Shown here: piece by piece, positions 9,460-18,893 of the stretch
Layout of the letters: the number at the start of each line of letters is the position of its first letter
How positions within the stretch are numbered: position 1 is the stretch's first letter
From: Flavobacteriales bacterium
GTDB lineage: Bacteria; Bacteroidota; Bacteroidia; Flavobacteriales_D; Crocinitomicaceae
Assembly: GCA_947475095.1 (NCBI GenBank)
Contig: CANJLG010000009.1
Coordinates: forward strand, 1 to 64,000
DNA: 64,000 nt
Reading direction: 5' to 3'
The notes under the pieces: generated by a model
Told to the model about the DNA's origin: nothing
The model's input: only the letters and a program-made list of their open reading frames with translations
The model's database searches: none
Made by a program: the position numbers and the translations under genes

Positions 9460-12222
9460 ATGAAGTTTCAAAATTACAGCATTTTTCTGCTATTCATAGT
9501 AGTATTTTTAACGTCTTGTCATGTGCCAAAAAATATCCCTAAAGGAAATCTTTTGCTACGGAAAAATACTGTTCTCATCGAAGGGGATAAAACGGCTATA
9601 TCTCCTTCTGAAATCAATGAAATTATTCGTCAAAAACCGAATAGTAGGGTTATAGGTATCCCTTTTAAACTAATTCTTTTCAATAGTATTGATTCCGCTA
9701 AGGTAGAGCAGAAGCGTACGCGAATCGATTCATCAATTGTTGAAGGTAATAATAGAATCGATGTGAAATTGGATAAGATTAATGCTAAAAGAATTGAAAA
9801 GGCGAGAAAGAAAGGTAAAAAAATGTATACAAAAAAAATAAAAGAGCATAAAGAAATTGAGGATTCAAGGCTTTTCTTTCGAGAATGGATAAAATATAAA
9901 CTTGCTGAAAAGCCTGTTGTCTATGATAGTCTGCTGTTAAAAAAATCAATGGATCAAATCGGATTTTATCTAAAAAGAAAAGGATTTTATTATGGGTCAA
10001 TTTCTTCCAGTCAGGAAATAGTTCGTGGTAAATTGATAAAAATTACGTATAATATTAAGCCAGGACCTTGCTATTTTATAGATTCCGTTTATTTAATAGG
10101 TAAGAATTCTAATGTTATATCAGACTACTCAATTAAATTTCTGAAAAAATACAAGGCTAATTCCAAAAGTGATCCATTGGTCGATAAAACTTTTGACTTG
10201 GACTATTTAGAAGAGTATCGTGAGTCTATTGCAAAGTTTATGAGAGATGAAGCATATTATGGATTTACTGCCTCCAGTATATCATTGCTTGCTGACACCA
10301 ATAAGTCGTCAATGAAGGTTGTTCTTGGATTAGAATTTAAGAATCGCTTAATTCCTTTTTCCGCGAATTCTGATAGTTTAATCGAAAAAAGATATGTTAA
10401 TTATCGAATTGGTTCGGTGAATTTTCATTTATCAGATACAACCATGCTCAATCAAAAATTCTCAAAATATTTAGATGAAAATGAGAAAATCTCTACTGTT
10501 GACTCCATTGACATGCAATTTTTGGCAACTAAAAATTCATTTTTATATGCTGAACAACCATTCTCTTCAAAACAAATAAAAGAAAAGAAAATTACGAATA
10601 AAGATTCTTTAAGTCCCATGCGAATGGCAACTATCTTTTACAATGGAAAAAAACCATGTATCAATGTTAATTTGTTAGAACTTCAAAATTATTTGGAAAT
10701 GACAAATATTTACAAAGAATATTATCTTGAAAGATCATTTCAATGCCTTACGCAATTAGGTCTTTTTTCGACAATTAAACCGGTCGTATTAGAAAAACCG
10801 AATAATACTTTAGAGGTTCATTATTTTTTAGTTCCATCGAAACGAAAAACATTTGCCTTTGAACCAAAGTTTACATCTTCGTTCGGTTTATTAGGTGTTA
10901 ATGCATCATTAAATTATTCGGATAAAAATATTTTTGGAGGGGGAGAGAAATTGACTTTTTCATTTGGTGGTGGCTTCGAATCTCAACCAATAGTGTTTGA
11001 TGACGGGTCAAGAAAAGGACTTGCTTTTAACACCTTTGAATTTGGTCCGAGTATTAAATTAGAAATCCCTGGGTTATTTCCTACTAAAGTAACTGCGCTA
11101 TCCAAAAGACAAAAGCCCAAAACAATCATTTCTTTAGCTTTCAATTATGAAAAACGAAACATCTTTGATAGAAATTTATTTCAGATGAACTATACCTGGA
11201 AGATGCTTGTTGACAAAACTCAAATCTTTGAATTTGGACTTCCATTGGCATCAGTTATTAAATATGTTGATATTAATAAATCTGCTGAATTTGAAAATCA
11301 AATAAATGCTCAAAATGATTTGTTTTTAAGGAATTCATATAGTAGTCAATTTATTTGGGAAGACTTTAAATTTTCTTTTATTTACGACAATTCTAAAAAA
11401 CAATTTTCTGACACCAAAAATAAATTGTTTAAACATCGCTTTTTAAATGCTCACATAAATTTCACCTCTAGTTTTTCAGCTGCTGGTATTTTATTGTCAA
11501 AGTTTAGTGAGTATCAAGACACATTACCGAATGGTCAATTTACTTTTTTTAATGTCGGTTATGCAGAGTTTGTTCGTAATGACAACACCTATATTCTAAA
11601 TAAAAAATTTAACGAGAAAACATCCATAAATGTTAAACTTCAAGCGGGGTTTGGAATTCCTTTTGGTAATTCAAAAACATCAATGCCCTATGATTATAGT
11701 TTTTTCGGTGGTGGCGCAAATGATAATAGGGGGTGGAAAGCAAGAACATTAGGCCCGGGATCTTATAAATATTACATTGATTCTAGTAACGCATCCGCTC
11801 AAATTGGTGATATTAGGCTGGGAGGAACAATTGAATACAGGTATTCGCTTGGATCTTCATTAAAAGGGGCAATTTTCACTGATTTCGGGAATATTTGGAC
11901 CTATAAAGAGGATGCTGCTAGGGCAGGAGCGAAGTTTGACAATAATTGGCTTGAACAGTTTGCCGTGACAGCGGGCTTAGGTTTCCGATTAGACCTTGAT
12001 TTTTTCATTATTCGACTCGATTTTGGGATCCCAATTTACAATCCCGCGCTTCCTAAAAATGCAAGATGGATCAATCAGAGCCGTGAGCCTTTCTACCAAG
12101 AGGGAATTAGTTACTATGGTCTACCAACGCTATCCGCAGAAATGAATAGGGAAAGAGCCTTAAGTAAATTACCAAAACCTTTCGCGCCAGCTTTGCAATT
12201 TGGTATAGGTTACCCTTTTTAA
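9460..12222 (+). CDS. BamA/TamA-like outer membrane lipoprotein (TamL-type)
   Basis: Start moved to ATG 9460; lipobox LTSCHVPKNIPKGNLLLRKN, POTRA-like region, C-terminal barrel (FGGGANDNRGWKARTLGPGSY..., LGLGFRLDLDFFIIRLDFGIP). Confidence 0.9.
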   Translation: MKFQNYSIFLLFIVVFLTSCHVPKNIPKGNLLLRKNTVLIEGDKTAISPSEINEIIRQKPNSRVIGIPFKLILFNSIDSAKVEQKRTRIDSSIVEGNNRIDVKLDKINAKRIEKARKKGKKMYTKKIKEHKEIEDSRLFFREWIKYKLAEKPVVYDSLLLKKSMDQIGFYLKRKGFYYGSISSSQEIVRGKLIKITYNIKPGPCYFIDSVYLIGKNSNVISDYSIKFLKKYKANSKSDPLVDKTFDLDYLEEYRESIAKFMRDEAYYGFTASSISLLADTNKSSMKVVLGLEFKNRLIPFSANSDSLIEKRYVNYRIGSVNFHLSDTTMLNQKFSKYLDENEKISTVDSIDMQFLATKNSFLYAEQPFSSKQIKEKKITNKDSLSPMRMATIFYNGKKPCINVNLLELQNYLEMTNIYKEYYLERSFQCLTQLGLFSTIKPVVLEKPNNTLEVHYFLVPSKRKTFAFEPKFTSSFGLLGVNASLNYSDKNIFGGGEKLTFSFGGGFESQPIVFDDGSRKGLAFNTFEFGPSIKLEIPGLFPTKVTALSKRQKPKTIISLAFNYEKRNIFDRNLFQMNYTWKMLVDKTQIFEFGLPLASVIKYVDINKSAEFENQINAQNDLFLRNSYSSQFIWEDFKFSFIYDNSKKQFSDTKNKLFKHRFLNAHINFTSSFSAAGILLSKFSEYQDTLPNGQFTFFNVGYAEFVRNDNTYILNKKFNEKTSINVKLQAGFGIPFGNSKTSMPYDYSFFGGGANDNRGWKARTLGPGSYKYYIDSSNASAQIGDIRLGGTIEYRYSLGSSLKGAIFTDFGNIWTYKEDAARAGAKFDNNWLEQFAVTAGLGFRLDLDFFIIRLDFGIPIYNPALPKNARWINQSREPFYQEGISYYGLPTLSAEMNRERALSKLPKPFAPALQFGIGYPF

Positions 12223-12231
12223 TCCTCTCAT

Positions 12232-13866
12232 ATGAAATACGTTCTCCTAGGATTTCTGTTTGTTTTAAGCCTTAGTTCTTGCATGAAAGGTATACATGTA
12301 GACTTGGTCGTTCATAATGCCCAAATTCATTGTTTAGATGATCAAAATACCATTAGCCAGGCAATGGCTATTAAAGATGGGAAAATTATTGAAGTTGGTC
12401 CAGAGAGACAAATACTTAATAAATATTCTGCCGACGAGTTTGTTGATGCAGAAGGAAAAGAGATTTATCCGGGATTTACTGATGCTCATGGTCATATTTT
12501 ATTGTACGTTAAGCAAAAACTTTCCTTGGATTTATTGGATTGTAAATCGCTCAATGAGCTCGTTACTCGGACGGAGAAATATCAACAAAAAGGTCAGAAA
12601 AAATTTATTGTAGGGCGTGGCTGGGATCAATCATTATGGGGAGCGGATTCTATGCCAGATAACACACTTTTAAACAAAGCGTTTCCTAATATTCCGGTAT
12701 GCTTATATCGTGTTGATGGTCACGCAGCCCTAGTAAATGATTGTTTGCTTAATTTGGCCGGCATTAGCTCTACAAAAGTCGATGGGGGTGAAATACGCTC
12801 TAGAAATGGAAAATGTACCGGCCTATTGTTGGACAAGGCAATGGATTTAGTGCAAGATAAAATTCCTCGCTTTTCCGATAAAGAAATAAAAGATGCCATA
12901 CTTGAAATTCAAGAGGAATTATTCCAATATGGAATTACTGGAGTTCACGAAGCGGGAATTGATTTTGAAGACATTGCGATTTTTAAGTCGCTTATGGAAA
13001 GTAAGCAATTAAAACTAGCTATTTACGCAATGCTAATGCCGTCAGAGAAAAACAAGCGCTTTGCAAGTGAAAATGGAGTGTATCGTTATAAAAATTTAAG
13101 TATTCGTAGTTTTAAAATGTTTGCCGATGGTGCGCTTGGATCTAAGGGGGCATTATTGAAAAATCCGTATAGTGATGATCATCAACATCATGGATTGTTA
13201 ACCACACCACTATCGGAAATGCAAGAACTTTCGAAATTCTGTTCTAAGATTGGCTATCAATTAAACACGCATGCCATTGGTGATTCAGCAAATAACATCA
13301 TATTGAATCTTTATAAAAATGAATATTTGATTAATAAAGACCATCGGTGGAGAATTGAGCACGCTCAAGTTATTGATCGTAATGACCTTCATTTCTTTTC
13401 AGATTTCGCTATTTTTCCATCCGTACAACCTACACATGCTGTTTCAGATCAACGTTGGGCGGAATCTCGATTAGGTAAAGAAAGGATTAAAGGGGCTTAT
13501 GCCTATAAATCATTATTGGAAGCATTTGGAATGGTGGCGATTGGCACTGATTTCCCGATTGAATTAACGAATCCTTTTTTGACAATATTTGCAGCGACAC
13601 AACGAAAGAATAAAGATAATCTGCCGAATGATGGATTTCTTATCGAAGAACAGTTATCACTAGAGCAAGTGTTGAAAGGAATGACAAGCTGGGCTGCGTT
13701 CGCTGCCTTTGAAGAAAATAACAAGGGAACTATTTCGAAAGGGAAAGAGGCCACATTTTTCATCGTTAAACGCCCAATTTGGAATGAAATGACATTCAGT
13801 CCAAACTTTGCTTACAGCACGTACATAAGTGGAAAAATGGTGTACAAAGAAGATGAACTGAACTAA
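12232..13866 (+). CDS. Amidohydrolase family lipoprotein (YtcJ-like)
   Basis: Lipobox SLSSC; FTDAHGHILL, WRIEHAQVI, VAIGTDFPIE metal-binding motifs. Confidence 0.93.
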   Translation: MKYVLLGFLFVLSLSSCMKGIHVDLVVHNAQIHCLDDQNTISQAMAIKDGKIIEVGPERQILNKYSADEFVDAEGKEIYPGFTDAHGHILLYVKQKLSLDLLDCKSLNELVTRTEKYQQKGQKKFIVGRGWDQSLWGADSMPDNTLLNKAFPNIPVCLYRVDGHAALVNDCLLNLAGISSTKVDGGEIRSRNGKCTGLLLDKAMDLVQDKIPRFSDKEIKDAILEIQEELFQYGITGVHEAGIDFEDIAIFKSLMESKQLKLAIYAMLMPSEKNKRFASENGVYRYKNLSIRSFKMFADGALGSKGALLKNPYSDDHQHHGLLTTPLSEMQELSKFCSKIGYQLNTHAIGDSANNIILNLYKNEYLINKDHRWRIEHAQVIDRNDLHFFSDFAIFPSVQPTHAVSDQRWAESRLGKERIKGAYAYKSLLEAFGMVAIGTDFPIELTNPFLTIFAATQRKNKDNLPNDGFLIEEQLSLEQVLKGMTSWAAFAAFEENNKGTISKGKEATFFIVKRPIWNEMTFSPNFAYSTYISGKMVYKEDELN

Positions 13867-13867
13867 A

Positions 13868-14839
13868 TTAAAAAGATGGACAGTTTATTTTTCGGAAGTC
13901 TTTCGGCTTCTTCTTACATTGTAAGTTAAATCCTAAAGAAACTTCATGAGAACCACCCGATATACCATTACCTAATTTCGATACGGTAACATCATAGCTA
14001 TAACCAACTTTAAAATTTTGAGTGTTTATACCGAAACAAAGTATGAAAGCATCACGATTTCTGTACCAAGCACCAACTGTAAAATTTTCATATTTTAAGT
14101 AAGTACCAATACTGATTTCTTGGAAACCATTCTGATACTGATAGATAATATTTGGCATTATTGCAGTTGAATTCGTTGCGGAATACTTGCCTTTGTTACC
14201 AATTTTTATTGTCGCTCCTGCATGACCAGTAAAACGCATCGGTAATTTAGACTGTCCTAAAATCATGGATTCATCTGGCCTATTGAGGTGATGGATAGCT
14301 AATCCACCATAAAAATATTTCGAGTAAGCTACCATACCGGCTGAAACATCGAAAAAACCACGTTTACCATTTCCTCTTGGAACATCTCCCGTTTGATAAA
14401 TAAATCCTCTACGTGGGTCAATCATATCACCAAACGTTAATTTGCTCCAATCCAAATATTTTTGATAATAGGCTGCACGAGCACCAAACATGATGGAAAA
14501 TTTTCTGTTAACTTTTAAGTTATACGAGTAAATTCCTCCTAACATAGTTGTCGAAATGGTCCCCCTTGCTTGTTGATCATGAGTAGCAATAAGGCCTAAT
14601 CCACCAGAAATATTTTTCATATAGGTATCATATGCCATACTGTAAGTAACATAATTTCCGGTCAGTTGAGGCCATTCATTTCTATAATTCATGGTTATCC
14701 TTGGACAGCCGGTAGAACCCGCTAATGCAGGGTTTAAATAGACTGGGTTAGAATAAAATTGAGTGAAAGTAGGGTCTTGTGCCATCACATGGCTACCTGC
14801 TAAAATACAAAGCAATAAAAAGGTATTTTTAATTTTCAT
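13868..14839 (-). CDS. PorP/SprF family type IX secretion-associated membrane protein
   Basis: AQDPTFTQFYSNPVYLNPALAGSTGCPRITMNYRNEWP N-terminal signature. Confidence 0.95.
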   Translation of the reverse strand: MKIKNTFLLLCILAGSHVMAQDPTFTQFYSNPVYLNPALAGSTGCPRITMNYRNEWPQLTGNYVTYSMAYDTYMKNISGGLGLIATHDQQARGTISTTMLGGIYSYNLKVNRKFSIMFGARAAYYQKYLDWSKLTFGDMIDPRRGFIYQTGDVPRGNGKRGFFDVSAGMVAYSKYFYGGLAIHHLNRPDESMILGQSKLPMRFTGHAGATIKIGNKGKYSATNSTAIMPNIIYQYQNGFQEISIGTYLKYENFTVGAWYRNRDAFILCFGINTQNFKVGYSYDVTVSKLGNGISGGSHEVSLGFNLQCKKKPKDFRKINCPSF

Positions 14840-14841
14840 AA

Positions 14842-16545
14842 CTACAAATATAAATAACGTCTGGTTTTTTTACTAATATTAGAATTAATTCTTATTGTTA
14901 ACTGGTGAATAAAGGACTTACTTTGAGTATAAGAGCTTGATGCATAGGATGTTTGACACAATAAAGAAAAACGATCTTTATGGAGCCCAATCATTCCGCT
15001 GCTTGATCCATTTGTTTGATATGAACCACCAATAAGGAACGATTTTAAGTGGATGCTAGCTCCAAGGTAAGTCGAAGATTGTGATCCGAATATGGTATGG
15101 AAAATATAGGGCGAAAAAGTGAAATTTCCATTTTTTGAATTAAAATCAGTTCCTCCAACTAAGGTCAATTCTCTATCTGCTCTGCGAATCGTTGTGTAAT
15201 CATTTGAATAAAGGTTGTCTTGGTGCTTTAATAGATTGTTAACTTGTCCTCCAAAATAAATAGGACCTGCATTTATAATTAATCCAGCGCCTAAATCACG
15301 ATACCATAAGTTTTTTCCAATCGCTTGGTTTGGATCAATTGAAAAAGTCTCCAATTGGTTAGTTTCAACTTCTACGGTGGAATTATTAATTACTTTAGAA
15401 CTGTTCAAGACTTTTTTTCCAAAAGTATATTTCATAGATGGCTCGATTGTGAGGTAACGATTTATTGCCAGTTTTGGTGCATAGATTAAATTTAAATTCC
15501 AATCTTGAATTAATCCATTTGAAAAATTACTGTAATTGGAAATAATTCCTAAGCCTGCTTTAGCTTCTCGTAAGTAACCATCAAAGGAAATTTGCTGTGA
15601 TATCTTCTGCTGATCAGCTATGTCAATCCAACGCACGGTAGACATTGATTGAAACTTAAGTTGAGAAATATTGCCGACAAATGAATTGTTTAAATCTAAG
15701 TTTGATTTCTCAGATAGCGCATAAACTCGATCTTTCTGATTGGTATTGGTTAAATCCTTTTTTACCCATTTTGATAATTTACTTGAAGATTTAAGCTTAA
15801 GAGTAGGCAGGTTTATTTTTTTACGGCTTAATTTTTTATCCTCATTCTCATTCTCGCCCTCACTCTGAATTATCTCATCTGCTTCTATTGATGGTTCGAT
15901 AGAGACAGCTGAAACAGCTGAAGAATCAAGCTTATCTGTTAATTCAATATTTTCTATTGGAATAATTGGCTGAATTGCCATTTCAATAGTATTAGTGATT
16001 GTATTATTATCGAAAGAAACTTTCTCTTTCTCCGAAGATAAAGGAAGTACATTAGTATTGATATTTTCAGTATACTTAATCAAGGAAGCTTGATACGAAG
16101 GCGCTTCGTAAAAGTTTTGCCTTCCTGAATTAGAAATTGGGGAATTTGCAGTTATAAGGTCTTGAGTATTGTTATTTATTGTTGATCTAGTAGCAATTTT
16201 AGAAATAGGAGATGTAAAGGCATTGGAAGTTTTTGCTGCTATTTGCTGACTTTCTGTTTTGAATGAGAAATACAAGCTTGTGCCTCCTGTTGCAATTAAA
16301 AGGATAAGTGCATAAAACTGCCAATAGGCAAAAACACGTTTTTTTCGCTTTTTTAATGATGCTTGATTATCATACTCAAAAGGAATTGAAGAAACGGTAG
16401 CAGCATCCCAAGCATCAACATCAATTGATAAATCTGGATTTTGAATCAAAAATTCCTCCAACTGAATTTCTTGGGAAGGACTAAGATTTCCCTCCGTCCA
16501 ATCAAATAACCATCGGTCTATATTTTCTCTATTGGGAATATTCAC
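14842..16545 (-). CDS. Anti-sigma factor with single TM, long linker and C-terminal outer-membrane-barrel (PorP/SprF-like) domain
   Basis: N-terminus RWLFDWTEGNLSPSQEIQLEEFLIQNPDL typical of Bacteroidota anti-sigma; one TM (FYALILLIATGGTSLYF); Ser/Asn/Thr-rich linker; C-terminal region with alternating hydrophobic strands (GPIYFGGQVNNLL, STYLGASIHLKSFLIGGSYQTN). Confidence 0.75.
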   Translation of the reverse strand: MNIPNRENIDRWLFDWTEGNLSPSQEIQLEEFLIQNPDLSIDVDAWDAATVSSIPFEYDNQASLKKRKKRVFAYWQFYALILLIATGGTSLYFSFKTESQQIAAKTSNAFTSPISKIATRSTINNNTQDLITANSPISNSGRQNFYEAPSYQASLIKYTENINTNVLPLSSEKEKVSFDNNTITNTIEMAIQPIIPIENIELTDKLDSSAVSAVSIEPSIEADEIIQSEGENENEDKKLSRKKINLPTLKLKSSSKLSKWVKKDLTNTNQKDRVYALSEKSNLDLNNSFVGNISQLKFQSMSTVRWIDIADQQKISQQISFDGYLREAKAGLGIISNYSNFSNGLIQDWNLNLIYAPKLAINRYLTIEPSMKYTFGKKVLNSSKVINNSTVEVETNQLETFSIDPNQAIGKNLWYRDLGAGLIINAGPIYFGGQVNNLLKHQDNLYSNDYTTIRRADRELTLVGGTDFNSKNGNFTFSPYIFHTIFGSQSSTYLGASIHLKSFLIGGSYQTNGSSSGMIGLHKDRFSLLCQTSYASSSYTQSKSFIHQLTIRINSNISKKTRRYLYL

Positions 16546-17030
16546 GCGAGTTGAGTTGATTCTTTTAACTGCTTTTTAATTTTCATTCTTGCCCTAAACA
16601 GATAGACTTTTACTTGAGACGGGGATAAATTCAGCAACTCGCCAATTTCATCATACGAATAACCTTCAAGGTCCCGCATCAAAATAATACTCTTTTGGAT
16701 TGGAGGTAAAATGCTTACTGCTCGATCAACTACTTGTTTCGACTCGAAACTAGCATCGAAGGCATTCGCACTTTCAGGCAATTGATTGGTTTCCTTGTAG
16801 TCGATGCGTGAACGTTTTTTTACAAAGTTCAACATGGCATTGTGTGTACAAGTAAATAACCAACTTTTTGCCTTTTCCATTTCCACTTTTTCTCTGTTTA
16901 GCCACAATTTTTCAAAAACATCCTGCACGATATCCTGTGCATCATCCGAACAACGCAAGAAATTTACAGCGAAACGGAATAAATTCCCACTGTGAATATC
17001 CACTACATCATTGAATTCTTGTCTTTTCAA
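16542..17030 (-). CDS. ECF RNA polymerase sigma factor
   Basis: Sigma-70 regions 2 and 4: DAQDIVQDVFEKLW, LPPIQKSIILMRDLEGYSYDEIGELLNLSPSQVKVYLFRARMKIKKQL; overlaps the anti-sigma gene by 4 bp. Confidence 0.95.
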   Translation of the reverse strand: MKRQEFNDVVDIHSGNLFRFAVNFLRCSDDAQDIVQDVFEKLWLNREKVEMEKAKSWLFTCTHNAMLNFVKKRSRIDYKETNQLPESANAFDASFESKQVVDRAVSILPPIQKSIILMRDLEGYSYDEIGELLNLSPSQVKVYLFRARMKIKKQLKESTQLA

Positions 17031-17196
17031 ATCATTGACAATTACAGTTAAAACAATCTTCTCTCACGAAAAGTTACAGCTTGATCAATTTCAAGCAAAA
17101 CAAAAATAGCAGAATTAAATTTAGAAAAAAGAAAAAGAAGAAATAACATATGGTTGAATGAATAAATGAGGTAGTCTATTTAATATTTCACCTAAA

Positions 17197-17946
17197 TCAA
17201 AAACCAAAATTGTCAAAACCAATTTTTGTAAGCAATTCGTATTTTTCTTTATTAAATTTAAAAAGTTGTGATGGTTTATGAGGTACTCCTTTTTGTTTTT
17301 CTTTTAAGGATTCGATGATATCTAATTTCTGAATCTTCCTCCTAAAATTACGCTTGTCGAGCGGTTTCTCTAAAATTGATTCATATAAACGATGAAGTTG
17401 GCTAAGTGTAAATTTTTCGGGCAACAAATTAAACCCAATGGGCTGACGTCTAATTTTTTGTTTTAAGCTCTCTTTCGCGGTATTCAAAATTTCTAAGTGA
17501 TCGAAAGCTAACTCGCTAATTTCTTGAACACTAACCCAGCTGGCATTTTTAGCAAAGGAGGACGCTTGTGGAACATAATCTGACATTTTAACCAATGAGA
17601 AATAAGCAACAGTGATCACACGTGCAGATGGTTCGGCGCGCATGGCCTTTAGCCATTCTTGATCCGTAATTTTTGTTATTCGTAGCGGATCTCCAAAGGC
17701 ACCAATTTGTTCTAAATAGATGTTTTTTAATCCTGCTAGTTCCTCTAATACTCGCGATGCGGCTTCATCAAGGTTCTCTGAATTGTAAATTAAGTTTCCT
17801 GGAAGTGCTAATGGTATTCCAAGGGTTGTTCCACGATCAATTAAGAGCACATTTAATTTCTCAAAGTCAAATCCGAAAATAACGCAATCTACTGATACGT
17901 TAGGATTTAGCTCTACTAATTTGTTTTTTATTACTTTTTTTTTCAC
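17197..17946 (-). CDS. Nudix-domain transcriptional regulator (NrtR/AraR-like)
   Basis: N-terminal Nudix-like domain with degenerate Nudix box (GNLIYNSENLDEAASRVLEELAGL) plus C-terminal winged-helix region (FTLSQLHRLYESILEKPLDKRNFRRKI). Confidence 0.85.
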   Translation of the reverse strand: MKKKVIKNKLVELNPNVSVDCVIFGFDFEKLNVLLIDRGTTLGIPLALPGNLIYNSENLDEAASRVLEELAGLKNIYLEQIGAFGDPLRITKITDQEWLKAMRAEPSARVITVAYFSLVKMSDYVPQASSFAKNASWVSVQEISELAFDHLEILNTAKESLKQKIRRQPIGFNLLPEKFTLSQLHRLYESILEKPLDKRNFRRKIQKLDIIESLKEKQKGVPHKPSQLFKFNKEKYELLTKIGFDNFGF

Positions 17947-18019
17947 GCCCTTATCTAAAGTTACTATATTTGAAAGTGTATTAAGGACACAAAGTAAAGA
18001 AAAAAAATAGTTATTTAGT

Positions 18020-18883
18020 ATGATTTTTATTGTTGAAAGTGGCTCTACAAAGAGTGATTGGGTTCTTTTAGGTCCTGAAAATAGTCAAAATGTATTTGCA
18101 TCTCCTGGCTTTAACCCTTATTTTCATTCAGCAGATTGGATAGAGGGCGAATTAAAAAAAGTTGATGGAATCATGTCCATTGCCGATCAAGTAAGTGAGA
18201 TTTATTTTTACGGAGCAGGTTGTTCTAGCGATAAATTGAATGCCGTGGTCCAAGAAGGCTTAAATCGTATTTTCAAGAATGCTAAAGTTCATGTAGATCA
18301 CGATTTAGTAGCTTGTGCCTATGCGACTTACAAAGGAAGAGAATCTATTTCTTGTATTGTTGGTACTGGTTCAAATTCCTGTTATTTTGATGGTAAAACA
18401 GTGAGTGAAGTTGTTCCCGCTTTAGGATATATTTTGGGCGATGAGGGGAGTGGAAGTTATTTTGGAAAAAAATTAATTGCCGCATTTTTATATCACCATT
18501 TACCGGAGCATTTATCGAAAGATTTTTTCGATACCTATGGTTTCACCAAAGATGCTTTGGTAGAAAAGGTGTATTGTGAGCCAAATGCAAATGTTTTTAT
18601 CGCTTCATTTATGCCGTTTATCTCAAAGCATAGCGATGAACCTTATTTTCAACACATGATTGAAGAAGGGTTTCGACATTTTATGCAAGTGCATGTTTGT
18701 TGTTATCCTAATTATAAGTCTTCCGACCTCTGGTTTGTTGGAAGTATTGCTGGTGTTTTTAGAGAAGCCTTAGATCGAGCGGCGGTTTCATTAGGAATTA
18801 AAGTGACTGGTGTATGTAGTAAACCTGTCGAAGGCTTGGTGGATTATCATTTATCGTATGTACTGCCCTTAAAAAACAACTAA
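18020..18883 (+). CDS. BadF/BadG/BcrA/BcrD-type ATPase, sugar (GlcNAc/glucose) kinase-like
   Basis: MIFIVESGSTKSDWVLL, CIVGTGSNSCYFDG, LGYILGDEGSGSYFGKKL. Confidence 0.88.
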   Translation: MIFIVESGSTKSDWVLLGPENSQNVFASPGFNPYFHSADWIEGELKKVDGIMSIADQVSEIYFYGAGCSSDKLNAVVQEGLNRIFKNAKVHVDHDLVACAYATYKGRESISCIVGTGSNSCYFDGKTVSEVVPALGYILGDEGSGSYFGKKLIAAFLYHHLPEHLSKDFFDTYGFTKDALVEKVYCEPNANVFIASFMPFISKHSDEPYFQHMIEEGFRHFMQVHVCCYPNYKSSDLWFVGSIAGVFREALDRAAVSLGIKVTGVCSKPVEGLVDYHLSYVLPLKNN

Positions 18884-18893
18884 AAACGAGTTT

